Positions 9,407-18,896 are shown, numbered from the stretch's first letter. The stretch is DNA of 64,000 bases from Agrobacterium tumefaciens (GCF_005221325.1 NZ_CP039889.1:1748501-1812500); one strand, 5' to 3'. Numbers and translations: made by a program. Notes: generated from the sequence alone by a model not told the origin.

Positions 9407-10322
9407 AGAATACGAACTTTCTGCGCAAGTGCCATTGGATGAAGGTGAGCGCGCCGACAATGACCAGCAGGACGATGGAGAGTGTCGAGCCATATCCGAA
9501 GAGGTAGAACTGGAAGGCTTGCTGATAGAGGTAATAAACGAGAACCGTCGTGGAAAAGCCCGGCCCGCCCTGGGTCAGGATCATGATCTGCGCAAAGACT
9601 TGCAACGCACCGACGATGGTGACGATGGAGGCCAAGAGGATCGTTGGGCTGATCATCGGCAGGGTGATGCGATAGAACTGCTTGAAGCGCGGCACACCAT
9701 CGACGCGCGCAGCCTCGAACAGTTCACGCGGCACACCCTGTAGTGCGGCAAGAAACAGGATCATGTTGAGACCGAGATTCTTGAGCGCCTGCACGACGAT
9801 GACCGAGATCATCGCCGTCGTGGGGTGACGCAACCAGTTGGGACCTTCGATGCCGATCATTTGCAGGAGGCCGTTGATGCCGCCATTGTTCTGCAGCAAG
9901 AAGCTCCATACGATTGTCCAGGCGACCAGCGACACCACCACAGGCGAAAAGAACAGCGTGCGGAACAGGGTCATGAAGGCGAGCTTCTGGTTCAGGAGCA
10001 ACGCAAGTCCCAGCGCCAGGCTCATATTGAGCAGGGCAAGCCCGGCCGAGAACACGGCGGTCACGGCCAGCACTTCGCCCATGGCCGGGTCGCTGAGCAG
10101 CTTCTGGTAGTTGGCGGTGCCGGTGAACCGGAACGATCCCGCCAGCACGTTCCACTCATGCAGTGAATACCAGAAGACCAGCACCAGCGGCACGAGCACA
10201 AAGACAACGATACCGATGAGTTGCGGCGCTATGAACAGATAACCGGTGGCGGCATCACGGCGCGCCATGGTCCAGAAGCTACGCCGAGCCTGTGTTTGCG
10301 ATGTTTGGAGGGCAAGCGCCAT
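9396..10322 (-). CDS. Carbohydrate ABC transporter permease (MalF-like)
   Basis: This 308-residue membrane protein has an N-terminal cytoplasmic stretch, a first helix (LFIAPQLIGIVVFVLVPLVL) and five more. The EAA loop ELFEAARVDGVPRFKQFYRI contacts the ATPase. It is the MalF/UgpA-type half of the CUT1 importer channel. It lies between the binding-protein gene (about 55 bases upstream) and the overlapping MalG-type gene, as is usual for such operons. Confidence 0.93.
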   Translation of the reverse strand: MALALQTSQTQARRSFWTMARRDAATGYLFIAPQLIGIVVFVLVPLVLVFWYSLHEWNVLAGSFRFTGTANYQKLLSDPAMGEVLAVTAVFSAGLALLNMSLALGLALLLNQKLAFMTLFRTLFFSPVVVSLVAWTIVWSFLLQNNGGINGLLQMIGIEGPNWLRHPTTAMISVIVVQALKNLGLNMILFLAALQGVPRELFEAARVDGVPRFKQFYRITLPMISPTILLASIVTIVGALQVFAQIMILTQGGPGFSTTVLVYYLYQQAFQFYLFGYGSTLSIVLLVIVGALTFIQWHLRRKFVFYEN

Positions 10323-10376
10323 GGCTTTCTTCCTTCTGTCTTTCGCATCGGCGGAAAATCGGATGGCTACGAAGCG

Positions 10377-11636
10377 TCAATTCGCCGCCAGCAATGGGTC
10401 CAAACGGCTGCAAAGCGCTTTCAGGACAGCCGCGACATCGGCATCTGGTCTCCAGAGACCGTCGAGGCTGGCGCGAACAGTCTGTTGCAGCCGGGCAAAA
10501 TTGCGGACCTGCTGCGTCGATTGACCGGTGGCGACGCCGCGAATGACCACGGCCTCTATCTGTTTACGCGACAGTAATGGATTGGCGGCCGCGAGTACAT
10601 CGGCGGTAAGCAAGCTCTGCCGTGCCGGCGGGAAAAACCGCGCGAGTTTGGCTACATTAGGCTTGGAGGAGAAAAATGCCAGGAATTCTGCCGCCAGTTT
10701 AGGGTTTTTCCCGCTGGCCATGACGCCGATGCCTGCCCGACCTGTAACGGCATAGTCACCCGCAGGTCCTGTAGGCAACGGCACGAGATCCCAGTCGAAA
10801 GCCTTGTCGCCTTTCGGCAGCAGCGCCGCGCGGCTGATCTGGGTGGTCGTCATCGCCGCATCCCCGGCAAAAAAATCGGCCGAAACACCCGGTCCCGGCA
10901 TGGCTTTCTCCACGAAGATCGCATCGTGGATGAAGCGCATGGCATCAACCATCTCCGGGCTGGCAAAAGCACAGGATTTGGTATCCTTCGACCAGGGATA
11001 GGCATTCCAGCCGGTATAGACTTCGGCAAGGTTCTCCCAGGCCTTGTATTCAAAATCACGAATGATCAATCCCTGTTTGCCGGTGGCCGCGACTTTCGCG
11101 GCCGTCGCAATGGCATTGTCCCAGTTCCAGTCGCCGGCAGCGATCATCTCGGCGGGCGTCTTTGCGCCTGCCGCCCGGATCATGTCGTTGTTGACGAAGA
11201 CGCCGAAGGGTGATGTCGAGAACGGGTAGAGATATTGTGTTCCTTCATACGACCAGGCGGTGAGGGTTGCCGGAGGGAAGTCGCCCATGTCGTAACCTTG
11301 CGTATTGGCAAAGGTTTCGGTGAGGGGATAAAGCGCCCCGGCCGCCATGAAGTCAGGCGCGGTCGTGTCGAACAGCCAGGCCAGATCGGGGGGATTGCCG
11401 CCGGCGATCTGGGTGGTCAGGGTGGTGGCATAGCCTTCGTATGCAAGTGAATCGTAGTTGATCTTGACGCCGGGATGGCTGGCCTCGAACTCATCGGCAA
11501 TCTCGTTGAACAGGGCCAGATGGGCTTCGTTGGCGCTCCAGATGGCCATCCGCAATTCCTGCGACAAAGCCGGCGAAACCAGCCCTGACGTGACCAGAAA
11601 ACCGGTCAATGCAATTTTGACTATAGTCCTGCGCAT
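10377..11636 (-). CDS. Extracellular sugar-type solute-binding protein
   Basis: This 419-residue protein has a Sec signal peptide (MRRTIVKIALTGFLVTSGL, cleavage near PALSQE) and a family-1 solute-binding fold. The start LRMAIWSANEAHLALFNEIA is typical of CUT1 periplasmic receptors. It delivers a sugar or sugar derivative to the downstream permeases. The ligand cannot be read from sequence. The neighbouring FAD oxidoreductase suggests that the imported compound is oxidised. Confidence 0.92.
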   Translation of the reverse strand: MRRTIVKIALTGFLVTSGLVSPALSQELRMAIWSANEAHLALFNEIADEFEASHPGVKINYDSLAYEGYATTLTTQIAGGNPPDLAWLFDTTAPDFMAAGALYPLTETFANTQGYDMGDFPPATLTAWSYEGTQYLYPFSTSPFGVFVNNDMIRAAGAKTPAEMIAAGDWNWDNAIATAAKVAATGKQGLIIRDFEYKAWENLAEVYTGWNAYPWSKDTKSCAFASPEMVDAMRFIHDAIFVEKAMPGPGVSADFFAGDAAMTTTQISRAALLPKGDKAFDWDLVPLPTGPAGDYAVTGRAGIGVMASGKNPKLAAEFLAFFSSKPNVAKLARFFPPARQSLLTADVLAAANPLLSRKQIEAVVIRGVATGQSTQQVRNFARLQQTVRASLDGLWRPDADVAAVLKALCSRLDPLLAAN

Positions 11637-11665
11637 GAATAATCCTCCCAGATTATACGTTTTGG

Positions 11666-13276
11666 CTAGTAGCCGCGAATATCAGGCCAATGGCGCTCCA
11701 CCCCTTGGCGTTCGATGTGTGTATGGAACTCCGCCAGCCGCTTTTCATCGGCATGCACGCCATGCGGGGTCTCGTCCTTGTCGAGGCAATAGGCGGCCAG
11801 CATGCCGGCCACTTCGCCGATGTTCCATTCGACCGGGTGCAGCCTGTAACAACCATTGGTAATATGCGTGGTGCCGATATTCTTGGATGCCGCCAGCAGG
11901 TTCGTTTTGTGGCGGGGAATAAGGGCACCCAGCGGAATTTCGAAAGGGCAGGCGCCGACATCGATATAGTTATCGCCGCCCGTCGAGGGATGCAGATCGA
12001 TGCGGTACATGCCGACACCGATGCTGTCGCGGTAATGCACCGCGCCGCGATCGCCGCGCACCGCAAGCGACAAATCCTGTTCGACCACCGTGGTCAGGGC
12101 ACGAATGCGACGGCTTTCACGGATATAGGGCGCCATGGCCAGGCCATGTTCCGTGCCGGTAATGTCGCCACGCAGGCGCAGACCCGGGAAACCCTGGCCA
12201 CCATCCGGGCGAGGTGCCTCGGTCTGCATCCAGTAGAACATCGAATAGGACAGGCTTGCCGCATCCGCCAGCCGCTCGGCATATTGTTCGGGGGTAACGT
12301 CGATGATCGGCGCCTCGAAATAATCGATCATCGGCCAGTTCACGAGGCAGATATCGCTGGTATAGGCGCCCGGCCGAAACGTGTGGCGGGCGGCAATACG
12401 GCGGAATATCCACAGGCTCATATCACCGGCGCTGTGGCGCTGGTCGGCAACGTCGCGTGTTGCATTGTCGACCGGGTTGGGATCGAAAAATCGGCGGCTG
12501 CGTTCCAGCGTGCGTGGATTGGGCGAGTCCCAGCTCAACAGCGGGCCGCCCCAGAATTCGGGAGCAACCTGACGCCAGTGGTCGTACCGGGCGGGCTTGT
12601 CGATGACATGATTGCCGTCAACCTGATCGACGGCGAAACAGATCGAGACGGCTTGCTGATTGTGCGGTTGCGCTTCCGCCGGTGCGCTCGGCTCGCCGGT
12701 TTCGGATTGCGCTTCGAAACCAGTGACATAGTCGGTTGCGGTCAGCGGCAGCAGATCGCCCAATTCGGTGGCGTCGATGATGTAGCGGGCCGAGCAGGAA
12801 ACGAGGTCGCCCGTGTTGCAATGGCGCAGCGTCACGGCCCGCACGGTATCGCCGTCGACCTCCGCGGCGATCGGCTCATAGGGCTTGAGGATGGTCAGCT
12901 TGCCGCCCGCCGCGTAAGGGGCAAGCAGCGCCTCCATCACCGCCAGCGAAACGCGCGGTTCGTGGCACAGGCGAGATACATTGCCGTCACCGGGATTGAG
13001 TGTCAGATCGGCCCGGGCCACGTCCGTCAGCGGATAGTGGTCGCGGTAATATTGCCGGACGCCCGTGCGCAGGGCGCGATAGCTGGCCGTGATCCCGAAT
13101 TGTTCGACCCAGCTGTGCTCGTCGGGCGGTACGGCCTGGCTGGTCAGCTGGCCGCCAATCCATTCGAATGCTTCTGTCAGGATAACGCTGCGGCCGTTGC
13201 GCAGGGCTCCAAGCGCCGCGGCCACGCCGCCAAGTCCGCCGCCAACCACAAGAATGTCTGCATTGTACTCTCTCAC
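11666..13276 (-). CDS. FAD-dependent oxidoreductase (FAD_oxidored family)
   Basis: This protein of about 536 residues begins with a Rossmann dinucleotide motif, ADILVVGGGLGGVAAAL, that binds FAD. It also carries RYIIDATELGDLLPL and, near the C-terminus, NLLAASKNIGTTHITNGCYR, both typical of the FAD_oxidored family whose substrates are mostly unknown. There is no signal peptide, so it should be cytoplasmic. The chosen start is GTG at 13276, one base after the LacI stop, with an AAGGAAAGAG ribosome site; the longer frame to 13444 lies inside lacI. It sits between the LacI repressor and the ABC importer, which suggests that it oxidises the imported compound. Confidence 0.85.
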   Translation of the reverse strand: MREYNADILVVGGGLGGVAAALGALRNGRSVILTEAFEWIGGQLTSQAVPPDEHSWVEQFGITASYRALRTGVRQYYRDHYPLTDVARADLTLNPGDGNVSRLCHEPRVSLAVMEALLAPYAAGGKLTILKPYEPIAAEVDGDTVRAVTLRHCNTGDLVSCSARYIIDATELGDLLPLTATDYVTGFEAQSETGEPSAPAEAQPHNQQAVSICFAVDQVDGNHVIDKPARYDHWRQVAPEFWGGPLLSWDSPNPRTLERSRRFFDPNPVDNATRDVADQRHSAGDMSLWIFRRIAARHTFRPGAYTSDICLVNWPMIDYFEAPIIDVTPEQYAERLADAASLSYSMFYWMQTEAPRPDGGQGFPGLRLRGDITGTEHGLAMAPYIRESRRIRALTTVVEQDLSLAVRGDRGAVHYRDSIGVGMYRIDLHPSTGGDNYIDVGACPFEIPLGALIPRHKTNLLAASKNIGTTHITNGCYRLHPVEWNIGEVAGMLAAYCLDKDETPHGVHADEKRLAEFHTHIERQGVERHWPDIRGY

Positions 13277-13277
13277 G

Positions 13278-14336
13278 TCAGGTTCTCTTTCCTTGAGTTG
13301 GGCCTTGAGTTGGGGAAGCAAGCGTTTCGCCCGCCACGATGTCACAGCCCAGCAATATCTGCCGTACGGGGCCGGGGGGGCTGGTAAGGGTTTCGACCAG
13401 CATGGACGTCGCCTGCCTGCCCATCTCTTCGCGGGGGATGGCATAGGAGGTAAAGACGCGTTGCAACCGGAGCGTATGCGTGCGCGTGCCGCTGCCCAGC
13501 ACCACGATGGACAGATCGCCGGGGACGCTCACCCCCTGTGCACGGGCATGATTGTCGAAGACCACGGCTTCGGCCACTTCGGCGAAAAAAACGACGCTTG
13601 CTCCGCTGGCGCGAACGGCGGTCAGTTGCTCGGCCGGATCGCCATTTTCACTTTCATGGGAATAGACCAGCTCCGCGGCACCTTCGATTGCAGCCAGAAA
13701 ACCACGCCAGCGGTCGCTGATGGATTCCGCCGGACCCGTTGCGCCGATAAAGGCGAAGCGTCGATGGCCGGCGGCAAGCGCCTCTCGCACAAGAGCATGC
13801 GTGGCTGTCACGTAATCCGCGCCCACATAACGCACCGGCCCGCCGGCATCGTCACGGCGACCGACTGCAACATAGGGATAGTCACCGGCAACCAGTTGGG
13901 CCAACTCATCGCGATCGAACTGGCTGCCCAAAATCAGGCATCCGTCGGCAAGTCGAAGCCGCCCCGTTTCCCCGAAGATACGCTTGCGCCCGTTATCGTC
14001 GCGGGCCGCCGCCGTCATCAGCAGAAGGTCGTAGCCCAACCTCTCCGCTTCCTCCTCTATTCCCATCAGAAAAGGCGTGTAGAAATCGGCCTGCGCAATC
14101 GGAAACGCCGGCTGATAGGTGAACACACCCAGGATCCGGTTGGCACCCTTGACCATGCTGCGCGCGATGGGGTCCGCCACATAACCGGTGTCCCGAATGG
14201 CCTTCAGCACACGCTCTCGCGTTTCCGGCGGAATGCGGCCTTCAGCGGATTTCGCCTCGTTGAGTACGAGTGAAACCGTCGCCTGACTGACCCCCGCGAA
14301 GATCGCAATATCACGTTGCGTCAACCGCCTAACCAT
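13278..14336 (-). CDS. LacI-family transcriptional regulator
   Basis: This 352-residue repressor has an N-terminal HTH (LTQRDIAIFAGVSQATVSLV) and hinge helix, followed by a periplasmic-binding-protein-like effector domain (residues about 65-340). It is the first gene of the leftward operon with the FAD oxidoreductase and sugar ABC importer. Two perfect palindromes lie just upstream (14361-14376 and 14380-14391), so autoregulation together with the operon is likely. The effector is probably the imported sugar or a product. Confidence 0.92.
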   Translation of the reverse strand: MVRRLTQRDIAIFAGVSQATVSLVLNEAKSAEGRIPPETRERVLKAIRDTGYVADPIARSMVKGANRILGVFTYQPAFPIAQADFYTPFLMGIEEEAERLGYDLLLMTAAARDDNGRKRIFGETGRLRLADGCLILGSQFDRDELAQLVAGDYPYVAVGRRDDAGGPVRYVGADYVTATHALVREALAAGHRRFAFIGATGPAESISDRWRGFLAAIEGAAELVYSHESENGDPAEQLTAVRASGASVVFFAEVAEAVVFDNHARAQGVSVPGDLSIVVLGSGTRTHTLRLQRVFTSYAIPREEMGRQATSMLVETLTSPPGPVRQILLGCDIVAGETLASPTQGPTQGKRT

Positions 14337-14360
14337 CGGAACCTCATTTTCTGATGCGCT

Positions 14361-14376
14361 GCTAATTCGTATTAGC
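14361..14376. promoter_or_regulatory. Palindrome upstream of lacI-type gene (possible operator)
   Basis: GCTAATTCGTATTAGC is a perfect inverted repeat with 6-base arms around TCGT. It lies about 25 bases upstream of the LacI-family start codon. Binding here would be autoregulatory. The symmetry is direct observation; the role is inferred. Confidence 0.5.
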
Positions 14377-14379
14377 TGC

Positions 14380-14391
14380 TTATACGTATAA
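14380..14391. promoter_or_regulatory. LacI-type operator candidate with central CG
   Basis: TTATACGTATAA is a perfect 12-base palindrome with the central CG step favoured by LacI/GalR-family proteins. It lies 3 bases from the neighbouring palindrome at 14361-14376. The two sites are about 17 bases apart centre to centre. Confidence 0.55.
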
Positions 14392-14562
14392 ACGACATTG
14401 CCAGGAACGTGTCAAGAGGTTGACGCGGGGTGGGAGAAATGGATTTTCATTGCGCGCGTCAAACGTCAGCCTGCGGCGCGAGCCTTTGCTTTGCGCTTGC
14501 GGTGCTCTAAATTTAAGTAACGATCAACTCCCGGCCGCGAAGCCGCAATTCATGAGGTCCCT

Positions 14563-15087
14563 ATGCCAATCGTCATGAAGACCGAACGGTTGCATCTGCG
14601 CCAAGTCGAAAGTGCTGACCTCGTTTCACTGGGCAGAATTTACGCTGATCGGGAGTGCATGCAGTTCTATCCAGGCACCAAGTCACCATCAGAAATAAGC
14701 ACCTGGTTTCAGAAGCTTGCGTTCGACAGCTATGCACAGCATGGATTTGGTCTCTGGGCAGTCGTGGATGCGGTTTCGGGGGAGGTCATTGGTGATTGCG
14801 GGATTACTCTGCAAGAGACCCCGGCGGGCCTTGAGCCCGAAATCGGCTATCACCTGTGGCGTGAATACTGGGGAATGGGCTTGGCAACCGAAGCGGCAAT
14901 TGCCTGCCGCGACTATGCATTTCGTAGTCTGGGTTTGCGTAGAGTGGTAAGCATTACCAGCCCTGAAAACATACCCTCACAAAAGGTCGCAGAACGAGTG
15001 CATGACAGGCTGGAAATTTATCAAAAGCGGCGCGCAGAAAGCGGAAACGTAGTCAGTCGTCACCTGTATATCAGTGAAAATCGGTGA
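14563..15087 (+). CDS. GNAT acetyltransferase (RimJ/RimL type)
   Basis: This 174-residue enzyme begins with TERLHLRQVESADLVSLGRI, typical of acetyl_transf_3 proteins that acetylate ribosomal protein N-termini or small amines with acetyl-CoA. The acetyl-CoA binding region reads YHLWREYWGMGLATEAA, a variant of the Q/RxxGxG/A loop, and NIPSQKVAERV follows. It stands alone between two leftward operons. The substrate is unknown. Confidence 0.85.
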   Translation: MPIVMKTERLHLRQVESADLVSLGRIYADRECMQFYPGTKSPSEISTWFQKLAFDSYAQHGFGLWAVVDAVSGEVIGDCGITLQETPAGLEPEIGYHLWREYWGMGLATEAAIACRDYAFRSLGLRRVVSITSPENIPSQKVAERVHDRLEIYQKRRAESGNVVSRHLYISENR

Positions 15088-15107
15088 GAGTTCTTCACTT
15101 TCACCGA
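15081..15107 (-). terminator. Hairpin with T tract, end of oligopeptide ABC operon
   Basis: TCGGTGA (15081-15087) and TCACCGA (15101-15107) are perfectly complementary. Read leftward, the stem is followed by TTTTC. It lies about 80 bases after the stop of the fused ATPase and overlaps the 3' end of the acetyltransferase gene. Confidence 0.45.
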
Positions 15108-15186
15108 CTAATATGCGGGCCGCTTCGTGCCAGAAGCGCCGGGTCGCTTTAGGCATTGAGACAAATCTTGCGCGCTCGCTGAACTA

Positions 15187-16794
15187 TTACGCCACTTCCG
15201 CCGAAAACGCCGATTTGATGAGTGTTTTGGTATAGTCAGCCGCCGGCCTGTTGAATATGGCGTCCGTTTCTCCCTCCTCCACGATCTTCCCGTTCCTCAT
15301 GACGATGACGTAGTCCGAAATGGCCTTGATGACTGAAAGGTCGTGGCTGATGAAGATGTAGGAAAGGCCGTGCGTCTTCTGCAGATCGCGCAGCAGGTCG
15401 ATGACCTGTCCCTGCACGGAGCGGTCCAGCGCGGATGTCGGCTCGTCGAGGATGACGACCTCAGGCTTGAGGATGATCGCACGGGCAATTGCGATACGCT
15501 GACGTTGTCCGCCTGAAAACTCGTGAGGGTAGCGATTGCGGGCAGCGGGATCGAGACCGACTTCTTTCAGTGCTTCGATTGCTCGCTTGTCCCGCTCCGC
15601 CCGGCTGAGCTGTTGCTCATGCACAAACAGCCCTTCGGTGATGATCTCACCGACCGTCTGTCTTGGCGAAAGCGAGCCATAGGGATCCTGAAACACGAGC
15701 TGCAAATGCCGCCGCAATGGCCGCATGGCCTTTCGGTCAAGGCCGGTGATCTCCGTCTTGCCGAAGAAAATGCGGCCATCCGAAACGATGAGACGCAGAA
15801 GCGCGCGACCGAGCGTGGACTTGCCCGATCCGGATTCACCGACGATGCCGATGGTCTGTCCCTGATGAAGGTTGACATTGACGCTGTCGACGGCCCGGAA
15901 CTTGCTGGACTTCGACAGGAACCCACCCGGAATTTTATAGTCGATCGTCACATTCTTGCCTGAGAGAACCACCGGTGCTTCGCTGCCGACTGCAGGCTTG
16001 TGCCCGCTGGGTTCCGCATCGAGAAGCATCTTGGTGTAGTCCGCCTGTGGGCGCTCGAAGATATCTTCCGTTGTGCCGGACTCGACAATCTCCCCGCGGC
16101 GCATGACGGCGACGCGATCGGCGAAATGGCGGACCACGCCGAGATCGTGCGTGATCAGGACGACGGCCATGCCGAAGCGTTGCTGCAACGACTTCAAAAG
16201 GTCGAGGATTTGCGCCTGGATCGTCACGTCAAGCGCAGTGGTCGGCTCATCCGCAATCAGAATGTCCGGCTCGTTCGCGAGCGCCATGGCGATCATGACG
16301 CGCTGGCGCTGGCCCCCGGAAAGTTCATGGGGGTAGCTGTCTATACGCCGCTCCGGCTCAGGAATTCCCACAAGCTTCAGGAGTTCGAGAACGCGCGCAC
16401 GCGCTTGCCTTTTGCTGCCACCCCTGTGGTGGATGATCGGTTCGGCGATTTGCGCGCCGATCCGGTAGAGGGGATCGAGCGAGGTCATCGGCTCCTGGAA
16501 AATCATGGTGATTTTCGCGCCCCGGATATCGTTCAGCTCGTTGACCGGCAGACCGATCAGCTCGCGCCCACGATATTTTGCCGAGCCCTGAATTATGCCG
16601 TTTGATGCCAGCAGCCCCATGATGCCCATCATGGTCTGGCTCTTGCCGGAACCGGATTCGCCGACGACGGCAAGCGTTTCGCCCTGTTTGACGTCAAGAT
16701 CGATGCCCTTGACGGCATTCACCGTGCCATCAGGCGTGGTGAATTCAACCTTGAGGTCGCGGACGGTGAGGATGGTTTCAGATGTCGTATTCAT
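15187..16794 (-). CDS. Dipeptide/oligopeptide ABC transporter, fused double ATP-binding protein (DppD-DppF)
   Basis: About 535 residues contain two complete ABC ATPases in tandem. The first has [25 protein letters not shown] and [12 protein letters not shown]. The second has [25 protein letters not shown] and [12 protein letters not shown]. This fuses the DppD- and DppF-type subunits that are separate in many bacteria (YejF-like arrangement). The ATG at 16794 follows the OppC stop by one base; the longer frame to 16842 overlaps oppC. It powers the OppBC permease for peptide import. Confidence 0.94.
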   Translation of the reverse strand: MNTTSETILTVRDLKVEFTTPDGTVNAVKGIDLDVKQGETLAVVGESGSGKSQTMMGIMGLLASNGIIQGSAKYRGRELIGLPVNELNDIRGAKITMIFQEPMTSLDPLYRIGAQIAEPIIHHRGGSKRQARARVLELLKLVGIPEPERRIDSYPHELSGGQRQRVMIAMALANEPDILIADEPTTALDVTIQAQILDLLKSLQQRFGMAVVLITHDLGVVRHFADRVAVMRRGEIVESGTTEDIFERPQADYTKMLLDAEPSGHKPAVGSEAPVVLSGKNVTIDYKIPGGFLSKSSKFRAVDSVNVNLHQGQTIGIVGESGSGKSTLGRALLRLIVSDGRIFFGKTEITGLDRKAMRPLRRHLQLVFQDPYGSLSPRQTVGEIITEGLFVHEQQLSRAERDKRAIEALKEVGLDPAARNRYPHEFSGGQRQRIAIARAIILKPEVVILDEPTSALDRSVQGQVIDLLRDLQKTHGLSYIFISHDLSVIKAISDYVIVMRNGKIVEEGETDAIFNRPAADYTKTLIKSAFSAEVA

Positions 16795-16795
16795 G

Positions 16796-17926
16796 TCAAC
16801 GATCCTTGGGATCGAGTGCATCACGCAACCCGTCGCCCACAAAATTGAGCGAGAACAGGGTCAGCACGAAGAAGATCGCCGGAAATATCAGTAGCCACGG
16901 GGCCGACTGGATATTGTTGGCACCTTCGGAAATCAGCGCCCCCCAGCTCGTCAGCGGCGCCTGCACGCCAAGGCCGAGGAAGGAGAGGAAGCTTTCCAGA
17001 AGAATGACTTTGGGCACGACGACCGTGACGAATACCACGACGGGCCCGATCGTATTGGGAATGATGTGACGGCGGATGATCTGCCAGTCGGTCAAACCCA
17101 AGGCCTGGGCCGCGCCCACAAATTCCCGCCGTTTCAGAGCAAGCGTCTGGCCACGGACGATACGCGCCATATCCAGCCACTCCACCGCACCGATCACCAG
17201 GAAAATCAGGATGAAGCTGCGGCCGAAGAAGACCACGAGAACGACGACCAGAAAGACGAAGGGCAGCGAATAGAGGATTTCGACGAAACGCATCATCACA
17301 TTGTCGACACGCCCGCCGATATACCCCGCAGTTGCGCCGTAAAGGACGCCTATCCCGAGCGAAACGAGGCTGGCCAGAATGCCGACAGCGATCGAGATTT
17401 GCCCGCCCAGCATGACGCGGGCCAGCATGTCGCGACCGTTCGAATCCGTGCCGAAGAAGAAGTATTCGCGGTTGACGTCGCCCTCCAGCTTCAGCGTTCG
17501 GCCGTCGTCTTCGGTGGCCACGACCCTGGTGTTTTCAAATTCGTTGGCGCGGTCGAAATAGCGTGTGGCGCGGGGGTCTATTGCGCTGCTGGAGGTGATG
17601 GTTGCCGTGAAGGTCTGCCCTTCAACGGAAAATTCCTTCAGCTCCACGCGCGCCCGGCCGGCAACGCCCTCCATCACGCCCTGGAGGTTGTTCACGTCAG
17701 GGCGCGGTTCAAGGCTTGGGGCCACCGAGACATAGGACGAGAACACCTGATCATAGGTGTGGGTGAGGAAATTCGGGCCGATAAAGGAGAAAAGCGTGAT
17801 CAGCAGGAGCATGATCGAACCCGCCATGGCCGCCTTGTTTCGTCTGAAACGCAGGGCTGCGAGCTGGAACAGGCTTCGGCTTTTCACCAACGGTTGATGG
17901 TCAACAGTGCCGGGGATATCAGTCAT
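16796..17926 (-). CDS. oppC: Oligopeptide ABC transporter permease (OppC-like) with enlarged periplasmic loop
   Basis: About 376 residues, longer than the roughly 300 of typical DppC/OppC. The first helix (AGSIMLLLITLFSFIGPNFL) is followed by some 110 periplasmic residues, including VELKEFSVEGQTFTATITS, before the conserved FFFGTDSNGRDMLARVM segment and the five-helix permease core with its EAA-type loop (REFVGAAQALGLTDWQII). The start is the ATG at 17926, overlapping the OppB stop by 8 bases. It forms the channel with OppB; the loop may contact the binding protein. Confidence 0.92.
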   Translation of the reverse strand: MTDIPGTVDHQPLVKSRSLFQLAALRFRRNKAAMAGSIMLLLITLFSFIGPNFLTHTYDQVFSSYVSVAPSLEPRPDVNNLQGVMEGVAGRARVELKEFSVEGQTFTATITSSSAIDPRATRYFDRANEFENTRVVATEDDGRTLKLEGDVNREYFFFGTDSNGRDMLARVMLGGQISIAVGILASLVSLGIGVLYGATAGYIGGRVDNVMMRFVEILYSLPFVFLVVVLVVFFGRSFILIFLVIGAVEWLDMARIVRGQTLALKRREFVGAAQALGLTDWQIIRRHIIPNTIGPVVVFVTVVVPKVILLESFLSFLGLGVQAPLTSWGALISEGANNIQSAPWLLIFPAIFFVLTLFSLNFVGDGLRDALDPKDR

Positions 17927-18842
17927 GTCTAACCCTCGGATCAAGCAGGCCGTAGAGGATATCGACCAGGAGATTGAACACGATGACAAAAATGGCGACG
18001 AGAACCACGGTTCCCATCACCAGGGTGTAGTCGCGATTGATGGCGCCAAGAACGAAGTAGCGGCCGACACCCGGGATTGTAAAGATCGTCTCGACGACCG
18101 CCGAACCCGTCAGGAGAGCCGCGGCACAGGGCGCGAGATAAGAAACGACGGGCAGCATGGCCGCGCGCATGGCGTGCAGCACGACCACGCTGCGCGCCGG
18201 AAGACCATAAGCCTTGGCGGTGCGAATGTGGTCCATCCGCAGAGCCTCGATCATGGCACCACGCGTCAGACGCGCAATAACCGCAAGCTGCGGCAAAGCG
18301 AGTGCGATCATTGGAAGAATGAGATATCTGAGCGATCCATCACCCCAGCTGCCTGCGGGCAGAAGCCCGAGTATCACGGCGAAGACAAGCGTGAGAACAG
18401 GCGCCACAACGAAGTTCGGCACGGTGATGCCAACCGTTGAAATCGACATGATCGAGAAATCGAAGGCACTGTTCTGCCGGAGCGCGGCCAGGGTGCCGGC
18501 GAGAACGCCGCCCACCAGCGCCAGCAAAAGCGCGTAGCTGCCGAGTTCCAGCGAATAGGGCAGGCCTTTGCCGATCAATTGCGCGACGGTATTGTCCTTG
18601 TAAATGTAGCTCGGACCGAAGTCGCCGGTAACGGCATTGCCGAGATAGATGAGATACTGGCGCCATAATGGCTCATCCAGATGATAGGTTCTCATCAGGT
18701 TTTCCATCGTCTGCGGCGGCAGGGGACGTTCAAGATTGAACGGACCACCCGGCGCGAAACGCATCAGGAAAAACGAAATCGTGACGACGATAAACAAAGT
18801 CGGCACGGCGCTCGCCAAACGGCGCAGAATAAACGAGATCAT
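17919..18842 (-). CDS. oppB: Oligopeptide ABC transporter permease (OppB-like)
   Basis: This 307-residue inner-membrane permease begins MISFILRRLASAVPTLF, the characteristic N-terminus of OppB/DppB. A GPSYIYKDNTVAQLI segment precedes the permease core, and the ATPase-docking loop is IEALRMDHIRTAKAYGLPA. It is coupled to OppC by an 8-base overlap. A strong hairpin separates it from the binding-protein gene. Confidence 0.94.
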   Translation of the reverse strand: MISFILRRLASAVPTLFIVVTISFFLMRFAPGGPFNLERPLPPQTMENLMRTYHLDEPLWRQYLIYLGNAVTGDFGPSYIYKDNTVAQLIGKGLPYSLELGSYALLLALVGGVLAGTLAALRQNSAFDFSIMSISTVGITVPNFVVAPVLTLVFAVILGLLPAGSWGDGSLRYLILPMIALALPQLAVIARLTRGAMIEALRMDHIRTAKAYGLPARSVVVLHAMRAAMLPVVSYLAPCAAALLTGSAVVETIFTIPGVGRYFVLGAINRDYTLVMGTVVLVAIFVIVFNLLVDILYGLLDPRVRHD

Positions 18843-18861
18843 GGTTTTTCGGGCTCCGGCA

Positions 18862-18889
18862 TGGCACGGTGGTGTTGGCCACCGTGCCA
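18862..18889 (-). promoter_or_regulatory. Intercistronic hairpin between oppA and oppB
   Basis: TGGCACGGTGG and CCACCGTGCCA form a perfect 11-base stem with a 6-base loop, between the oppA stop (18897) and the oppB start (18842). Such stem-loops behind binding-protein genes commonly protect the upstream message or reduce read-through, giving more receptor than permease. The function here is inferred. Confidence 0.6.
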
Positions 18890-18896
18890 GTGCTGC

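Noticed and set aside
11690..13387. Plus-strand frame of about 565 codons opposite the FAD oxidoreductase
   Set aside because: Antisense shadow; the minus-strand protein has a clear FAD motif and operon context.
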